Shown here one piece after another: positions 28,323 through 38,440 of a DNA stretch of 64,000 bases (position 1 is the stretch's first letter; each line of letters starts with the position of its first letter). This stretch comes from Pseudomonas sp. Irchel s3h17 (lineage in GTDB: Bacteria > Pseudomonadota > Gammaproteobacteria > Pseudomonadales > Pseudomonadaceae). The position numbers and the translations under genes are program-made. The stretch covers positions 1 through 64,000 of the forward strand of contig NZ_FYDL01000005.1 of NCBI RefSeq assembly GCF_900187505.1. Reading direction: 5' to 3'. The notes beneath the pieces were generated by a model. That model saw nothing but the letters and a program-made list of their open reading frames with translations. It was not told the origin of the DNA and did no database searches.

Positions 28323-29291
28323 ATGTTGCCGCGCTTTCCTGCCGTCGCCCGCTGCCTGTCTCTTGCCGCCTTGTGCGTTGCAGGTCCCGTTGCAGCGTTG
28401 GAGCTGCCTTTACCGCCACCGGGCGAAGATATCGTCGGTCAGGTGCAGGTGGTCAAGGCCAAATACGAAGATACCTTCGCTGATCTGGGCACCACCTATG
28501 ACCTGGGTTATTCGGAAATGGTCGCGGCCAACCCGGGTGTCGACCCATGGTTGCCTGGAGCGGGTACCGAAATCATTCTGCCGACGCGCTTCATTCTGCC
28601 ACCTGGCCCGCGCGAAGGCATCGTGATCAACCTGGCCGAGTACCGCCTGTACTACTACCCCAAGGGGCGGAACGTGGTCTACACCTTCCCGCTGGGTATT
28701 GGTCGTGAAGGCTGGGGCTCGCCGATTGCCCATACCAGCATCGTCGCCAAGACACCGAACCCGACCTGGACCCCTCCAGCCTCGATCAAGGCTGAGCACG
28801 CGGCCGATGGCGACCCGCTGCCAAACGTCGTGCCGGCCGGCCCGGACAACCCACTGGGGCCCTTCAAGTTCACCCTGGGCACGCCTGGCTACCTGATCCA
28901 TGGCTCGAACAAGAAGTTCGGCATCGGCATGCGCACCAGCCACGGCTGCTTCCGCATGTTCAACAACAACGTCCTGGAAATGGCCAGCATGGTGCCGGTG
29001 GGCACTCCCGTGCGCATCCTCAACGATCCGTACAAGCTGGGCATGAGCGGTGGCAAGGTCTATCTGGAGGCGCATACGCCGATCGACGACAAGGGCAACC
29101 CGTCGGTGGTCGACAAGCACACCTCGGTGATCAACGCCATGCTCAAGCGTGAAGACATCACTGGCAACATGCGCATGAACTGGGACGTGGTGCGCGACGT
29201 GGTCGCTGCCGAAGATGGCCTGCCGGTAGAGATTGCAGTGCCGAACGCCACGGCGCCGATGGTCACCAGCGCGCCGCTCGAACTGCAGTAA
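28323..29291 (+). CDS. L,D-transpeptidase (YkuD domain with LysM-like module)
   Basis: A periplasmic enzyme of 322 residues. After the signal peptide (LSLAALCVAGPVAA) comes a LysM-like region (about 37-90) and the YkuD catalytic domain with His193 in LIHGSN and the SHGCFRM motif, where Cys209 is the nucleophile. In E. coli, enzymes of this architecture attach Braun lipoprotein to peptidoglycan or make 3-3 cross-links; oprI, which encodes the lipoprotein, is the next gene, on the opposite strand. The ATG at 28323 has AAGGA at a good distance; an ATG at 28305 is possible. Confidence 0.92.
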   Translation: MLPRFPAVARCLSLAALCVAGPVAALELPLPPPGEDIVGQVQVVKAKYEDTFADLGTTYDLGYSEMVAANPGVDPWLPGAGTEIILPTRFILPPGPREGIVINLAEYRLYYYPKGRNVVYTFPLGIGREGWGSPIAHTSIVAKTPNPTWTPPASIKAEHAADGDPLPNVVPAGPDNPLGPFKFTLGTPGYLIHGSNKKFGIGMRTSHGCFRMFNNNVLEMASMVPVGTPVRILNDPYKLGMSGGKVYLEAHTPIDDKGNPSVVDKHTSVINAMLKREDITGNMRMNWDVVRDVVAAEDGLPVEIAVPNATAPMVTSAPLELQ

Positions 29292-29301
29292 GCGCTTCAA
29301 A

Positions 29302-29339
29302 CAACCCGTCGGGGCGACATCGCTTCGGCGGGTTTTTTT
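29302..29339 (+). terminator. Terminator after L,D-transpeptidase gene
   Basis: AACCCGTCG...CGGCGGGTT stem with an interior loop, followed by TTTTTTT. Confidence 0.75.
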
Positions 29340-29364
29340 ATGGCCTGAAGAAACCGCAGGCGAT

Positions 29365-29395
29365 AAAAAAGCCGACCCAGAAACTGGGTCGGCTT
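29365..29395 (-). terminator. Terminator of oprI
   Basis: Perfect stem AAGCCGACCCAG-aaa-CTGGGTCGGCTT, followed on the minus strand by a T-run, 22 bp after the oprI stop. Confidence 0.92.
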
Positions 29396-29416
29396 GATAA
29401 CAATCCCGAGGGATTA

Positions 29417-29668
29417 TTACTTGCGGCTAGCTTTTTCCAGCATGCGCAGAGCACGCTCGTTAGCTTCGTCAGCAGTCTGTTGTGCTTTTTGAGCAGCAGC
29501 CAGAGCTTCATCAGCTTTACGGTAAGCTTCGTCTGCACGAGCCTGGGAGCGAGCTGCTGCGTCTTCAGTAGCAGTCAGACGTGCTTCGGTTTCTTTCGAT
29601 ACGCTGCTGCAACCGGTAGCCAGAACTGCGGCCAGAGCCAGAGCAGAGAATTTCAGAACGTTGTTCAT
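29417..29668 (-). CDS. oprI: Major outer-membrane lipoprotein OprI
   Basis: The 83-residue protein is the pseudomonad counterpart of Braun's lipoprotein. It has a lipoprotein signal ([14 protein letters not shown]; acylated Cys at about 19), then a long uninterrupted Ala-rich coiled coil ([40 protein letters not shown]) and the C-terminal lysine (EKASRK) used for attachment to peptidoglycan. The start at 29668 follows AAGGGG. Confidence 0.96.
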   Translation of the reverse strand: MNNVLKFSALALAAVLATGCSSVSKETEARLTATEDAAARSQARADEAYRKADEALAAAQKAQQTADEANERALRMLEKASRK

Positions 29669-29735
29669 CGTGTTCCCCTTCAAGGACTTTCAATTAAATA
29701 GCTATCACCTCAGAGTGAGGAAACAGCCGGCGTAC

Positions 29736-29763
29736 ATACTACCCATTACTTTTAGTAAGTAAA
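29736..29763 (-). promoter_or_regulatory. Probable promoter of oprI
   Basis: On the minus strand TTTACT, a 16-bp spacer and TAGTAT; transcription would start about 60 nt before the oprI ATG. Fit to the sigma-70 consensus is moderate. Confidence 0.5.
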
Positions 29764-30304
29764 CTGACGTAGCGCAAGAAGCAAAAAAAATTGTAGGCGC
29801 TGATTCTTTTTCGAGCAACTTTTAATCGCGCTGTATAAAAAGTATGCAGCCGGGATGCCCGCCCTGAGCGACCTGCTTGAAACGCGCAACCTGCCCAGGT
29901 GCCTGTTTCGCAGTATGGGGCTAAAGTCAGTCTTTATTGATTCGTCTACACTTTTGTTGACGATTTGCGGAGCGCCTCACGCGAGTTTGCTTGTTAGAGG
30001 TGACTTTAACTACCGACGCTCGTCTCAAGTCTCAATATCCGGCAATGTTCAGGCGCCCGCCCCGGGAGGATTTTCGGCCGGGCCCCCTCGACGTGACCCG
30101 TGTCGATCCAGCGCATGCGCTGTCATGACGAGCGCGCCTTGAGCATTTGTGCCATTGGTGCCTACTATTTGATACGTGCAAGACTGCGCGAGATCGGTAC
30201 GGCCTTTTCTCGGTGTCCAGACAGGCACGGGGTGGCGCAGAGGTTCCTTCGCCGGAAAAACATCGGTAAGGTAGGGGTCAATTCAAGACCCGCGAGGAGT
30301 AGTG
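29764..30304 (+). other. 540-bp interval without a recognised gene; possible leader or small RNA
   Basis: The stretch has uneven composition: AT-rich to about 29960, then GC-rich. CTACACT at 29949-29955 resembles the extended -10 element of sigma-S promoters. Downstream no codon-like reading frame with a ribosome binding site is seen up to the GNAT gene at 30305. Several hairpins are possible but no T-run terminator. It may be a long GNAT leader or contain an unrecognised small RNA. Confidence 0.4.
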
Positions 30305-30586
30305 ATGAGCGAGGCGTTGTCCATCCACCATGACCAGGCTGGTCATCAGTTCGAGACCAATGTGGACGGTCATCGTGCCTACCTGACCTACATGGACCTG
30401 GGTAAGCAAACCCTGGATATCTATCGCACGTTCGTGCCCAACGCGCTGCGTGGCCGTGGTATTGCCGCCGCGTTGACCGAGCATGCGCTCGAGTATGCGG
30501 AACAAATGGGTTACACCGTCATCCCTTCGTGTTCCTACGTGGAGCGCTACATGGAGCGTCACCAGCGGCATGCCGCCAAGCTCTGA
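30305..30586 (+). CDS. Small GNAT-fold N-acetyltransferase (YidJ/GTLP1-like)
   Basis: A 93-residue minimal GNAT protein. The acetyl-CoA loop is recognisable as RTFVPNALRGRGIAAALTEHA (R/Q-x-x-G-x-G/A), followed by SCSYVERYMERH, where the Cys is typical of the short N-acetyltransferase (Gcn5-related, DUF-type) family. Such proteins are often stand-alone with unknown substrate. The RBS GAGGAG lies just upstream. Confidence 0.85.
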   Translation: MSEALSIHHDQAGHQFETNVDGHRAYLTYMDLGKQTLDIYRTFVPNALRGRGIAAALTEHALEYAEQMGYTVIPSCSYVERYMERHQRHAAKL

Positions 30587-30601
30587 TCAGGGGCACTCAT
30601 G

Positions 30602-30629
30602 AAAACGCCGGGCTAAGCCCGGCGTTTTT
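30602..30629. terminator. Bidirectional terminator between GNAT and DAHP synthase genes
   Basis: AACGCCGGGCT-a-AGCCCGGCGTT flanked by A-run on the left and T-run on the right, so it can serve both converging genes. Confidence 0.88.
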
Positions 30630-30647
30630 GTGTGCGGTACATGCCGG

Positions 30648-31724
30648 TCAGGTGCGTTCACGCTTGGGCAGCACGTCCTTGAGCTTGGCATGCATGCTGC
30701 GCAAGGTGTTTTCGGTCGCGGACCAGTCGATGCAGGCGTCGGTAATCGACACGCCATACTGCAGTTCGGCGAGGTCCTTGGGAATCGCCTGGCAACCCCA
30801 GTTCAAATGGCTTTCGACCATCAGGCCGATGATCGACTGGTTGCCTTCCAGGATCTGGTTGGCCACGTTCTCCATCACCAGCGGTTGCAGTGCCGGGTCC
30901 TTGTTGGAGTTGGCGTGGCTGCAGTCGACCATGATGTTCGGCTTGATCCCGGCCTTGTTCAGCGCTTGCTCGCAGAGCGCGACGCTGACCGAGTCGTAGT
31001 TCGGCTTGCCGTTGCCGCCGCGTAGTACCACGTGGCCGTAGGCATTGCCTTTGGTGGTCACGATCGACACGCCGCCTTCCTGGTTGATCCCCAGGAACCG
31101 GTGCGGGCTGGAAACCGATTGCAGGGCGTTGATGGCTACGGTCAGGCCGCCATCGGTACCGTTCTTGAAGCCGACGGCCGAAGACAGGCCCGAGGCCATT
31201 TCACGGTGAGTCTGGGATTCGGTGGTGCGGGCGCCAATGGCCGACCAGCTGATCAGGTCCTGCAGGTACTGCGGGGAGATCGGGTCAAGGGCTTCGGTTG
31301 CCGTCGGCAGGCCCATTTCGGCCAGGTCCAGCAGCAACTGACGACCGATGTGCAGGCCGTCCTGAATCTTGAAGGAGTCGTCCAGGTACGGGTCGTTGAT
31401 CAGGCCTTTCCAGCCGACGGTGGTACGTGGCTTTTCGAAATAGACCCGCATGACCAGGTACAGGGTATCGGACACTTCAGCGGCGAGCACCTTGAGGCGC
31501 TCGGCATATTCGTGTGCGGCCTTGATGTCGTGGATCGAGCAGGGCCCGATGACGACGAACAGGCGGTGGTCGGTGCCATCCAGGATATTGCGAATCACTT
31601 CGCGACCCTTGGTCACGGTGCGCAGGGCGGCATCGCTCAAAGGGATATCACGCTTGAGCTGGTCAGGGGTGATCAGCGTCTCGTTGGAGGCGACGTTTAG
31701 GTCATTGATCGGTAAATCAGCCAT
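30648..31724 (-). CDS. Class I 3-deoxy-7-phosphoheptulonate (DAHP) synthase
   Basis: Condenses phosphoenolpyruvate and erythrose 4-phosphate, the first step of the shikimate pathway. The 358 residues show the class I AroFGH motifs: VVIGPCSIHD, MRVYFEKPRTTVGWKGLINDP, GARTTESQTHREMASGLS, GFKNGTDG and VDCSHANSNK. The isozyme type (feedback by Phe, Tyr or Trp) cannot be read safely. A structurally unrelated class II enzyme for the same reaction is at 45163-46509. Confidence 0.95.
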   Translation of the reverse strand: MADLPINDLNVASNETLITPDQLKRDIPLSDAALRTVTKGREVIRNILDGTDHRLFVVIGPCSIHDIKAAHEYAERLKVLAAEVSDTLYLVMRVYFEKPRTTVGWKGLINDPYLDDSFKIQDGLHIGRQLLLDLAEMGLPTATEALDPISPQYLQDLISWSAIGARTTESQTHREMASGLSSAVGFKNGTDGGLTVAINALQSVSSPHRFLGINQEGGVSIVTTKGNAYGHVVLRGGNGKPNYDSVSVALCEQALNKAGIKPNIMVDCSHANSNKDPALQPLVMENVANQILEGNQSIIGLMVESHLNWGCQAIPKDLAELQYGVSITDACIDWSATENTLRSMHAKLKDVLPKRERT

Positions 31725-31856
31725 CGTGTTACTCGTCAGGTCACGGGTGCCGGCCGCCAGCGATCCCCGCGCGGCGGAGCACAGCATGATTTAAGCGCAG
31801 CGGGGAGCCGAACCTTAGCGCGTTACGCTGTTGCTCGACAATGGGCAGGCGCGGGT

Positions 31857-32300
31857 TTAATCCAGTGCTGGCTGCACAAAAGCCTGGTGAACGGTCTCGT
31901 GGGAGTACTCCGTGGCATGCTGGTCGACCCATTCGAGGGCCAGGGCCTGGAGGCCTTGCTGTTCGCGCTGGCGTTCCTGTTGCCGGTAGTAACGTTCGAT
32001 CTGGCAGATCTGCTCGCCCATCCGCGCCTTGAACAGGGTTTGCTCGTCGATGAACGCAATCCCCACCAGGTAGCCATGCTTTCGTCGCAGGCACCAGGCG
32101 ACAAAGCCCAGGTAGCAGACATTTTCACTCAAGGTCGGCATGCGCACTTCCAGTGCCGTACCCTTGCGCCAGGCGCGGTGGTAATTGCAAGCCACGCCTC
32201 CGAGACTGATAGTGTGCAACTCTTGCCGAGAAATACACTGGTGTTTGCGCAACGTTAACTCGACGGGCACATCATCAGGATGAGGAATGAAACGCCCCAT
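31857..32300 (-). CDS. PilZ-like domain protein
   Basis: A 147-residue protein beginning GRFIPHPDDVPVEL and containing HTISLGGVACNYHRAW, which matches the (D/N)xSxxG motif of PilZ domains but with Thr in place of the acidic or Asn residue. A clear RxxxR motif is not seen, so c-di-GMP binding is uncertain. The C-terminal third is a basic, Gln-rich helix (QIERYYRQQERQREQQ). The start at 32300 has GGAG upstream and overlaps the start region of the divergent thioredoxin-like gene. Confidence 0.75.
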   Translation of the reverse strand: MGRFIPHPDDVPVELTLRKHQCISRQELHTISLGGVACNYHRAWRKGTALEVRMPTLSENVCYLGFVAWCLRRKHGYLVGIAFIDEQTLFKARMGEQICQIERYYRQQERQREQQGLQALALEWVDQHATEYSHETVHQAFVQPALD

Positions 32301-32685
32301 GAACACGGACTCCAAGTGTCGGTCATTCGACAGCGTTCTCCCCAGTATAGTGGTCGAATGGGAACTGACCGATTTCGATGCCGACCAGCGGTTGTTGGCG
32401 ATGAAGGGCATTTCCCTGGTGATTTTCACCAGTGTGGGCTGTTCCGGTTGTCGCTGGGCACGTCAGCAATTGCCCCGCCAGGCGCTGGATATCGACCAGT
32501 TGTGCTGGATCGATGCCGGCAATAACGGTGGGGTGGTGGAGCGTTATCAGGTCTTTCATTTGCCGGCGCTGTTTGTGGTGCGCGACGGTGAGTTTTATGG
32601 GGCGCTACAGTCGCGCTTGACCTGCACCGAATTGAACACGGCGGTGGGGCTGGCGCTGAGTCGGGATCCAGAGGAGTTACCGTGA
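32287..32685 (+). CDS. Thioredoxin-family protein
   Basis: A 132-residue thioredoxin-fold protein. ISLVIFTSVGCSGCRWARQQL carries a CxxC redox pair (Cys-Ser-Gly-Cys) and the cis-proline loop is FHLPALFVVRDG. It lacks a signal peptide and is presumably cytoplasmic. Two starts are possible: ATG 32287 (AGGA 6 bp upstream) and ATG 32299. Either way its 5' end overlaps that of the divergent PilZ-like gene. The last codons overlap the next gene (TGATG). Confidence 0.82.
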   Translation: MKRPMNTDSKCRSFDSVLPSIVVEWELTDFDADQRLLAMKGISLVIFTSVGCSGCRWARQQLPRQALDIDQLCWIDAGNNGGVVERYQVFHLPALFVVRDGEFYGALQSRLTCTELNTAVGLALSRDPEELP

Positions 32686-33644
32686 TGAGTGCAACGATTC
32701 AAAAGCCGAAAATCGGCATTATCGGTACCGGGGCGATTGGTGGTTTCTACGGCGTGATGCTGGCGAAAGCCGGGTTCGACGTGCATTTCCTGCTGCGCAG
32801 CGAGTTTTCAGCGGTGGCTGAGCACGGCCTGCAACTCAACAGTGCGCCGTACGGTGCCGTGACCCTGAACCCGGTCCAGGCCTATTCGTCGGCGGAGGAC
32901 ATGCCGCCCTGTGACTGGTTGTTGGTCGGTACCAAGACCACCGGCAATGCCGCGCTGGCACCGACGATCATCAAGGCCGCCGCAGCCGATGCCAAGGTGC
33001 TGTTGCTGCAAAACGGCCTGGAGGTCGAAGACAGTCTGCGCGATGTACTGCCGGACAGCCTGCACCTGTTGGGCGGCCTGTGTTTTATCTGTGTGCATCG
33101 CGCAGGTCCCGGGGTGATCGAGCACCAGGCGCTGGGTGCTGTCCACCTGGGTTACCACAGTGGCCCGGCGCAGGCGGACGAGCCTGCGCGTCAGCAGATT
33201 GTGGAACAGGGTGCCGGCTTGTTCCGTGCCGCCGGTCTTGATTCCCAGGCCACGGCCAATCTTGCGCAGGCGCGCTGGCAGAAACTGGTCTGGAATGTCC
33301 CCTACAACGGTTTGTCGGTATTGCTCGGTGCGAGTACCAAGCCATTGATGGCGGATGAAAACAGCCGCCAACTGATCCAGGCATTGATGGCCGAAGTGGT
33401 GCAGGGGGCACTGGCGTGTGGCTACAGCATGCCTGCGGGGTACGCCGAGCATTTGTTCAAGGTCACCGAGCACATGCCCGATTACTGGCCCAGCATGTAC
33501 CACGACTACCTGAATAAACGACCGCTGGAACTGGCCGCCATCTATGAAAGGCCCTTGGCGGCGGCCGGGGCTGCCGGTTGTTCGCTACCGAAAATCGAAG
33601 CCTTGTATCAGGCCCTGAGCTTTATCGACGGGCGTAACGGCTGA
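32685..33644 (+). CDS. PanE/ApbA-family ketopantoate reductase-like protein
   Basis: A 319-residue NADPH-dependent reductase of the 2-dehydropantoate 2-reductase family. The Rossmann motif GIIGTGAIGGFYG is at about 11-23, the catalytic Lys lies in RWQKLVWNVPYNGLSVLLG, and the C-terminal helical domain has MYHDYLNKRPLELAAIY. Pseudomonads often have several paralogs, so a role in pantothenate synthesis is not certain. Translationally coupled to the thioredoxin-like gene (TGATG). Confidence 0.88.
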   Translation: MSATIQKPKIGIIGTGAIGGFYGVMLAKAGFDVHFLLRSEFSAVAEHGLQLNSAPYGAVTLNPVQAYSSAEDMPPCDWLLVGTKTTGNAALAPTIIKAAAADAKVLLLQNGLEVEDSLRDVLPDSLHLLGGLCFICVHRAGPGVIEHQALGAVHLGYHSGPAQADEPARQQIVEQGAGLFRAAGLDSQATANLAQARWQKLVWNVPYNGLSVLLGASTKPLMADENSRQLIQALMAEVVQGALACGYSMPAGYAEHLFKVTEHMPDYWPSMYHDYLNKRPLELAAIYERPLAAAGAAGCSLPKIEALYQALSFIDGRNG

Positions 33645-33669
33645 GTCTTTCAGCCAGGGGGGAGTACGC

Positions 33670-34575
33670 ATGGCAAACGGGATAGACAACAGACTGGTGC
33701 TGGCGATTTCTTCGCGGGCGCTGTTCGACCTGAGTGACAGCCATCAGGTCTATCTGGCCAGTGGCGTCGAGGCGTACCGGCAATATCAGATCGAACACGA
33801 AGACGAAATCCTCGAGCCGGGCGATGCCTTTCCCCTGGTGCAAAAGCTGCTCAACCTCAATGCCAGCCTGGGCAAGGCACGGGTCGAGGTGGTGCTGGTG
33901 TCGCGCAACAGTGCCGACACCGGTCTGCGCGTGTTCAATTCGATCCACCATTACGGGCTGGCGATTTCCCGGGCGGCGTTTGTCGGTGGGCGCAGCCCGT
34001 ACCCGTATCTCAAGGCGTTCGGCTGCGACCTGTTTCTCTCCACGCACGCCGACGATGTGCGCAGCGCGCTGGACGCGGGTTTTGCTGCGGCGACCATTCT
34101 GTCCGGGGGGGCCAGCCGTGCCGCCAGCGAGGAATTGCGCATCGCCTTCGACGGTGACGCGGTGCTGTTTTCCGATGAGTCGGAGCGGGTCTATCAGGCC
34201 GGTGGCCTGGAAGCCTTTCAGGCCAGTGAGCGCCAGGCGGCACGAGAGCCGTTGCGCGGTGGTCCGTTCAAGGGGTTTCTGGCCGCACTCAATGCCTTGC
34301 AGCGCGAGTTTCCCGAAGACCGTTGCCCGATCCGCACCGCCTTGGTCACAGCCCGTTCGGCGCCGGCCCATGAGCGGGTGATTCGGACACTGCGCGAGTG
34401 GGATATCCGGCTCGATGAATCGCTGTTTCTCGGCGGCCTGACCAAGTCGGCCTTTCTCGAGGCCTTTGCCGCCGATGTGTTTTTCGACGATCAGGCGGGT
34501 CATTGCGAGCTGGCTCGCGAGGTGGTGGCCACCGGTCATGTACCCCATGGCATCAGCAATGAACTGAAGGTTTAA
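33670..34575 (+). CDS. Cytosolic 5'-nucleotidase (NT5C1-like)
   Basis: The 301 residues resemble the eukaryotic cytosolic 5'-nucleotidase I family found in several proteobacteria: NRLVLAISSRALFDL at the start with the Asp nucleophile region, VVLVSRNSADTGLRVFNSI, GRSPYPYLKAF, FLSTHADDVRSAL, a variable middle, VTARSAPAHERVIRTLREW and VFFDDQAGH. These enzymes dephosphorylate nucleoside monophosphates. The ATG follows AGGGGGGAG and lies 25 bp after the reductase gene, suggesting an operon. Confidence 0.85.
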   Translation: MANGIDNRLVLAISSRALFDLSDSHQVYLASGVEAYRQYQIEHEDEILEPGDAFPLVQKLLNLNASLGKARVEVVLVSRNSADTGLRVFNSIHHYGLAISRAAFVGGRSPYPYLKAFGCDLFLSTHADDVRSALDAGFAAATILSGGASRAASEELRIAFDGDAVLFSDESERVYQAGGLEAFQASERQAAREPLRGGPFKGFLAALNALQREFPEDRCPIRTALVTARSAPAHERVIRTLREWDIRLDESLFLGGLTKSAFLEAFAADVFFDDQAGHCELAREVVATGHVPHGISNELKV

Positions 34576-34669
34576 GCCTGTTGTTCAACGCTTTACCCGG
34601 AATGTCGTACTCGCTGTGGCACTGCTAAGCTGAATCAAGCTCCGCCATCTTGGCATTCGAGGAGGTCAC

Positions 34670-35170
34670 ATGATTCATTCGATTCTGTATGCCACTGACC
34701 TCGGCCTATACGCTCCCTTCGTGATGCAACATGCACTGGCGCTGGCACGGACATTCAGAGCCGATCTGTATGTGGTGCACGCCGTTGAACCCATGGGACT
34801 GTTTGCCGAGTCGGTGTTGCAGAGCTATCTGGATGAGCAGGCCCTGAACGAATTTCACAGCCAGGGCTTGAGTACGGTAATGGCCAATATCGAGCAGCGC
34901 GTACTCGACAGTTTTCGCGAAGAGTTGGGGGAGGGGCAGCAGGACCTGGCGCTGATTCAATCGGTCAGAGTGTTTCAGGGCGACCCGTCGCAGGTCATTC
35001 TCGAGCAGGCACAGAAGCTCTCGGTGGACTTGTTGATCCTGGGCAGCCACAGCCATGGGGCAGGGGGGGAAACGCCGTTGGGGCGCACGGCCGCGCGGGT
35101 CTTGCAACTGTCCCAGGTCCCGGTTTACCTGGTGCCCTTGTCGCAACGCCGGCGCCACGGAGATATTTGA
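34670..35170 (+). CDS. Universal stress protein family (UspA)
   Basis: A 166-residue single-domain Usp: HSILYATDLGLYAPFVMQHALALA at the N-terminus and LLILGSHSHGAGGETPLGRTAARVLQLSQVPVYLVPL at the C-terminus, the latter containing the ATP-binding-type G-2x-G-9x-G(S/T) pattern in a modified form. The ATG has GGAGG upstream. It lies upstream of cysB with its own short intergenic region. Confidence 0.9.
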   Translation: MIHSILYATDLGLYAPFVMQHALALARTFRADLYVVHAVEPMGLFAESVLQSYLDEQALNEFHSQGLSTVMANIEQRVLDSFREELGEGQQDLALIQSVRVFQGDPSQVILEQAQKLSVDLLILGSHSHGAGGETPLGRTAARVLQLSQVPVYLVPLSQRRRHGDI

Positions 35171-35274
35171 GGCGGTAACGCTGGCCTTTTGATGAAAAAG
35201 TTCTAGATTTATTCTTCAGGCCATTCATATAGTTATATATCGTCGCTGATGCCCGTGGCGTTTATCTGCTTTGA

Positions 35275-36737
<1,463 letters not shown>

Positions 36738-36739
36738 GA

Positions 36740-37135
36740 TCAATCGCAGAATTGCAGGACATTGGCGCGGCTTTTTTCGCTGGGGGCCGTCTGGTCTTGT
36801 TGCAGCCAGAACTGGCATTTGGGGTTGGACAGGTTGCGAGTGTTATTGCGTGCCTGGTCGAGCGACTGCTGCTGCGTCTGTTTGCGCAGGTTTTCCTGGT
36901 ACTGCTCGAACAGTGCAGGCGCAGGTTCGACCGCCGATGGTTTGGGCTGCGTCAATTGTCGGGTCGCCTCGGCCAAAGGAGCCAGTTGCTCGCCGGGCAA
37001 GACCATCGACAACAGCCAGCAGGTCAGTGCGATGGCCAGGAATCCCAGCCATAGACCCAGCGCGATGCTGACAATCAATTGCCGTGGATCGAGCGTGATG
37101 GCCAGCGTGCGGCGAGCGGGTGGACGGTAGGGCAT
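36740..37135 (-). CDS. Hypothetical single-pass membrane protein
   Basis: The 131 residues have a basic N-terminus (YRPPARRTLAITLDPRQ), one membrane helix (LIVSIALGLWLGFLAIALTCWLL, about 20-42) and a Gln-rich periplasmic tail with two cysteines (NPKCQFWLQ and VLQFCD). The start at 37135 has AGGAGG upstream. No known family is recognised. The gene lies directly upstream of the Gre-like gene. Confidence 0.7.
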   Translation of the reverse strand: MPYRPPARRTLAITLDPRQLIVSIALGLWLGFLAIALTCWLLSMVLPGEQLAPLAEATRQLTQPKPSAVEPAPALFEQYQENLRKQTQQQSLDQARNNTRNLSNPKCQFWLQQDQTAPSEKSRANVLQFCD

Positions 37136-37258
37136 GACGGCCTCCTGGCGCGGATGTCGGGCAATCGGTGATTGTCGCATGAAGATTAATCGACCTTGGC
37201 ACTTCTGCGCGCGACGATTTATGCGGACAATTGAGGTCTTTGCCCCGCGGAGCCCGGA

Positions 37259-38392
37259 ATGAAAGTCGACTGGGATATTTTTTGCACGGTTGTCGACAAC
37301 TATGGCGACATCGGCGTGACCTGGCGCCTGGCCCGACAATTGGTGGCCGAGCATCATTGTTCGGTGCGTCTCTGGGTCGACGACTTGCGCGCGTTCGAAC
37401 GCCTGTGTCCGGAGCTGGACATTCACGCGGCGCGGCAATGGCAGCAGGGCGTGGAAGTGTGTCATTGGCCCGAGCACTGGCAGCCGACGGATACCGCCGA
37501 CGTGGTGATCGCGGCATTTGCCTGTCAGTTGCCTGGTGCTTACATGGAGGCAATGGCGGCCCGTGAAACCACCCCGCTGTGGATGAACCTGGATTACCTG
37601 AGTGCCGAGGACTGGATCGTCGGATGCCATGGCTTGCCGTCGGTGAAGCACAAGCATGTGCAGAAGTACTTTTTCTTCCCGGGCTTCCAGGCGGGTACCG
37701 GCGGCCTGCTGCGCGAGCGCGATCTACTGCCGCGCCGCGAGCAATTCCAGGCCGACCCGCACGCCCGGCAGGCGTTCTTGCAAGGGTTGGGTGTCGAGCG
37801 CGCCGAAGGCGAAGAGCTGATCTCGCTCTTTGCTTATGAGAACGCCGGCCTGGCCGATTGGCTGGATGTCATGGCGGCCGGTGCTCAAACCACTCATCTG
37901 TTGGTACCCGAAGGACGAATCCTCGGCGATGTGTCGCGCTGGCTGGGTGTCGACGGATTGTCGGTCGGGGCCCGGGAGGTACGGGGCGCCTTGACTGTGC
38001 AAGTGCTGCCGTTCATCCGGCAGGATCAGTATGACCTGCTGCTGTGGAGCTGTGATTTCAACGCGGTGCGTGGAGAGGACTCGTTCGTCCGGGCGCAGTG
38101 GGCCGCTCGTCCGATGATGTGGCATATTTATCAGCAGGAAGAAGACATCCACCTCGACAAGCTTGAAGCTTTTCTGGCGCTCTATACCCAACGCCTGTCG
38201 CCCGCGGCGCGCACGGCGCTAGAGGGGTTGTGGCGAGCGTGGAACACGGGTGAAGGAATGGCCCCGGCATGGGTTGCGGCACGGGAACACTGGCCAGAAC
38301 TGCAAAATCACGCCCAGGCATGGTGTCTGGAACAGGCTTTGCAAGCCGATCTTGCTGCGGCGCTGGTGCAGTTTTACCTAAATTGGATATGA
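37259..38392 (+). CDS. earP: EarP, EF-P arginine rhamnosyltransferase
   Basis: EarP transfers rhamnose from dTDP-rhamnose onto Arg32 of EF-P. The 377 residues match the family (formerly DUF2331): WDIFCTVVDNYGDIGVTWRLARQL at the N-terminus with the conserved Asp of the DNxGDIGV motif, and a C-terminal donor-binding part with PFIRQDQYDLLLWSCDFNAVRGEDSFVRAQWA. The inverting GT-B enzyme is followed after 48 bp by efp, its substrate. Confidence 0.95.
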   Translation: MKVDWDIFCTVVDNYGDIGVTWRLARQLVAEHHCSVRLWVDDLRAFERLCPELDIHAARQWQQGVEVCHWPEHWQPTDTADVVIAAFACQLPGAYMEAMAARETTPLWMNLDYLSAEDWIVGCHGLPSVKHKHVQKYFFFPGFQAGTGGLLRERDLLPRREQFQADPHARQAFLQGLGVERAEGEELISLFAYENAGLADWLDVMAAGAQTTHLLVPEGRILGDVSRWLGVDGLSVGAREVRGALTVQVLPFIRQDQYDLLLWSCDFNAVRGEDSFVRAQWAARPMMWHIYQQEEDIHLDKLEAFLALYTQRLSPAARTALEGLWRAWNTGEGMAPAWVAAREHWPELQNHAQAWCLEQALQADLAAALVQFYLNWI

Positions 38393-38440
38393 TACGCGGC
38401 CTAGATTTTTGTAAATCCCATCCAAATTCGGATATTCGCA

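Noticed and set aside
29855..30142. 95-codon plus-strand frame in the oprI-GNAT gap
   Set aside because: No ribosome binding site, mixed composition (GFSAGPPRRD) and no continuity with the AT-rich upstream part; treated as chance.
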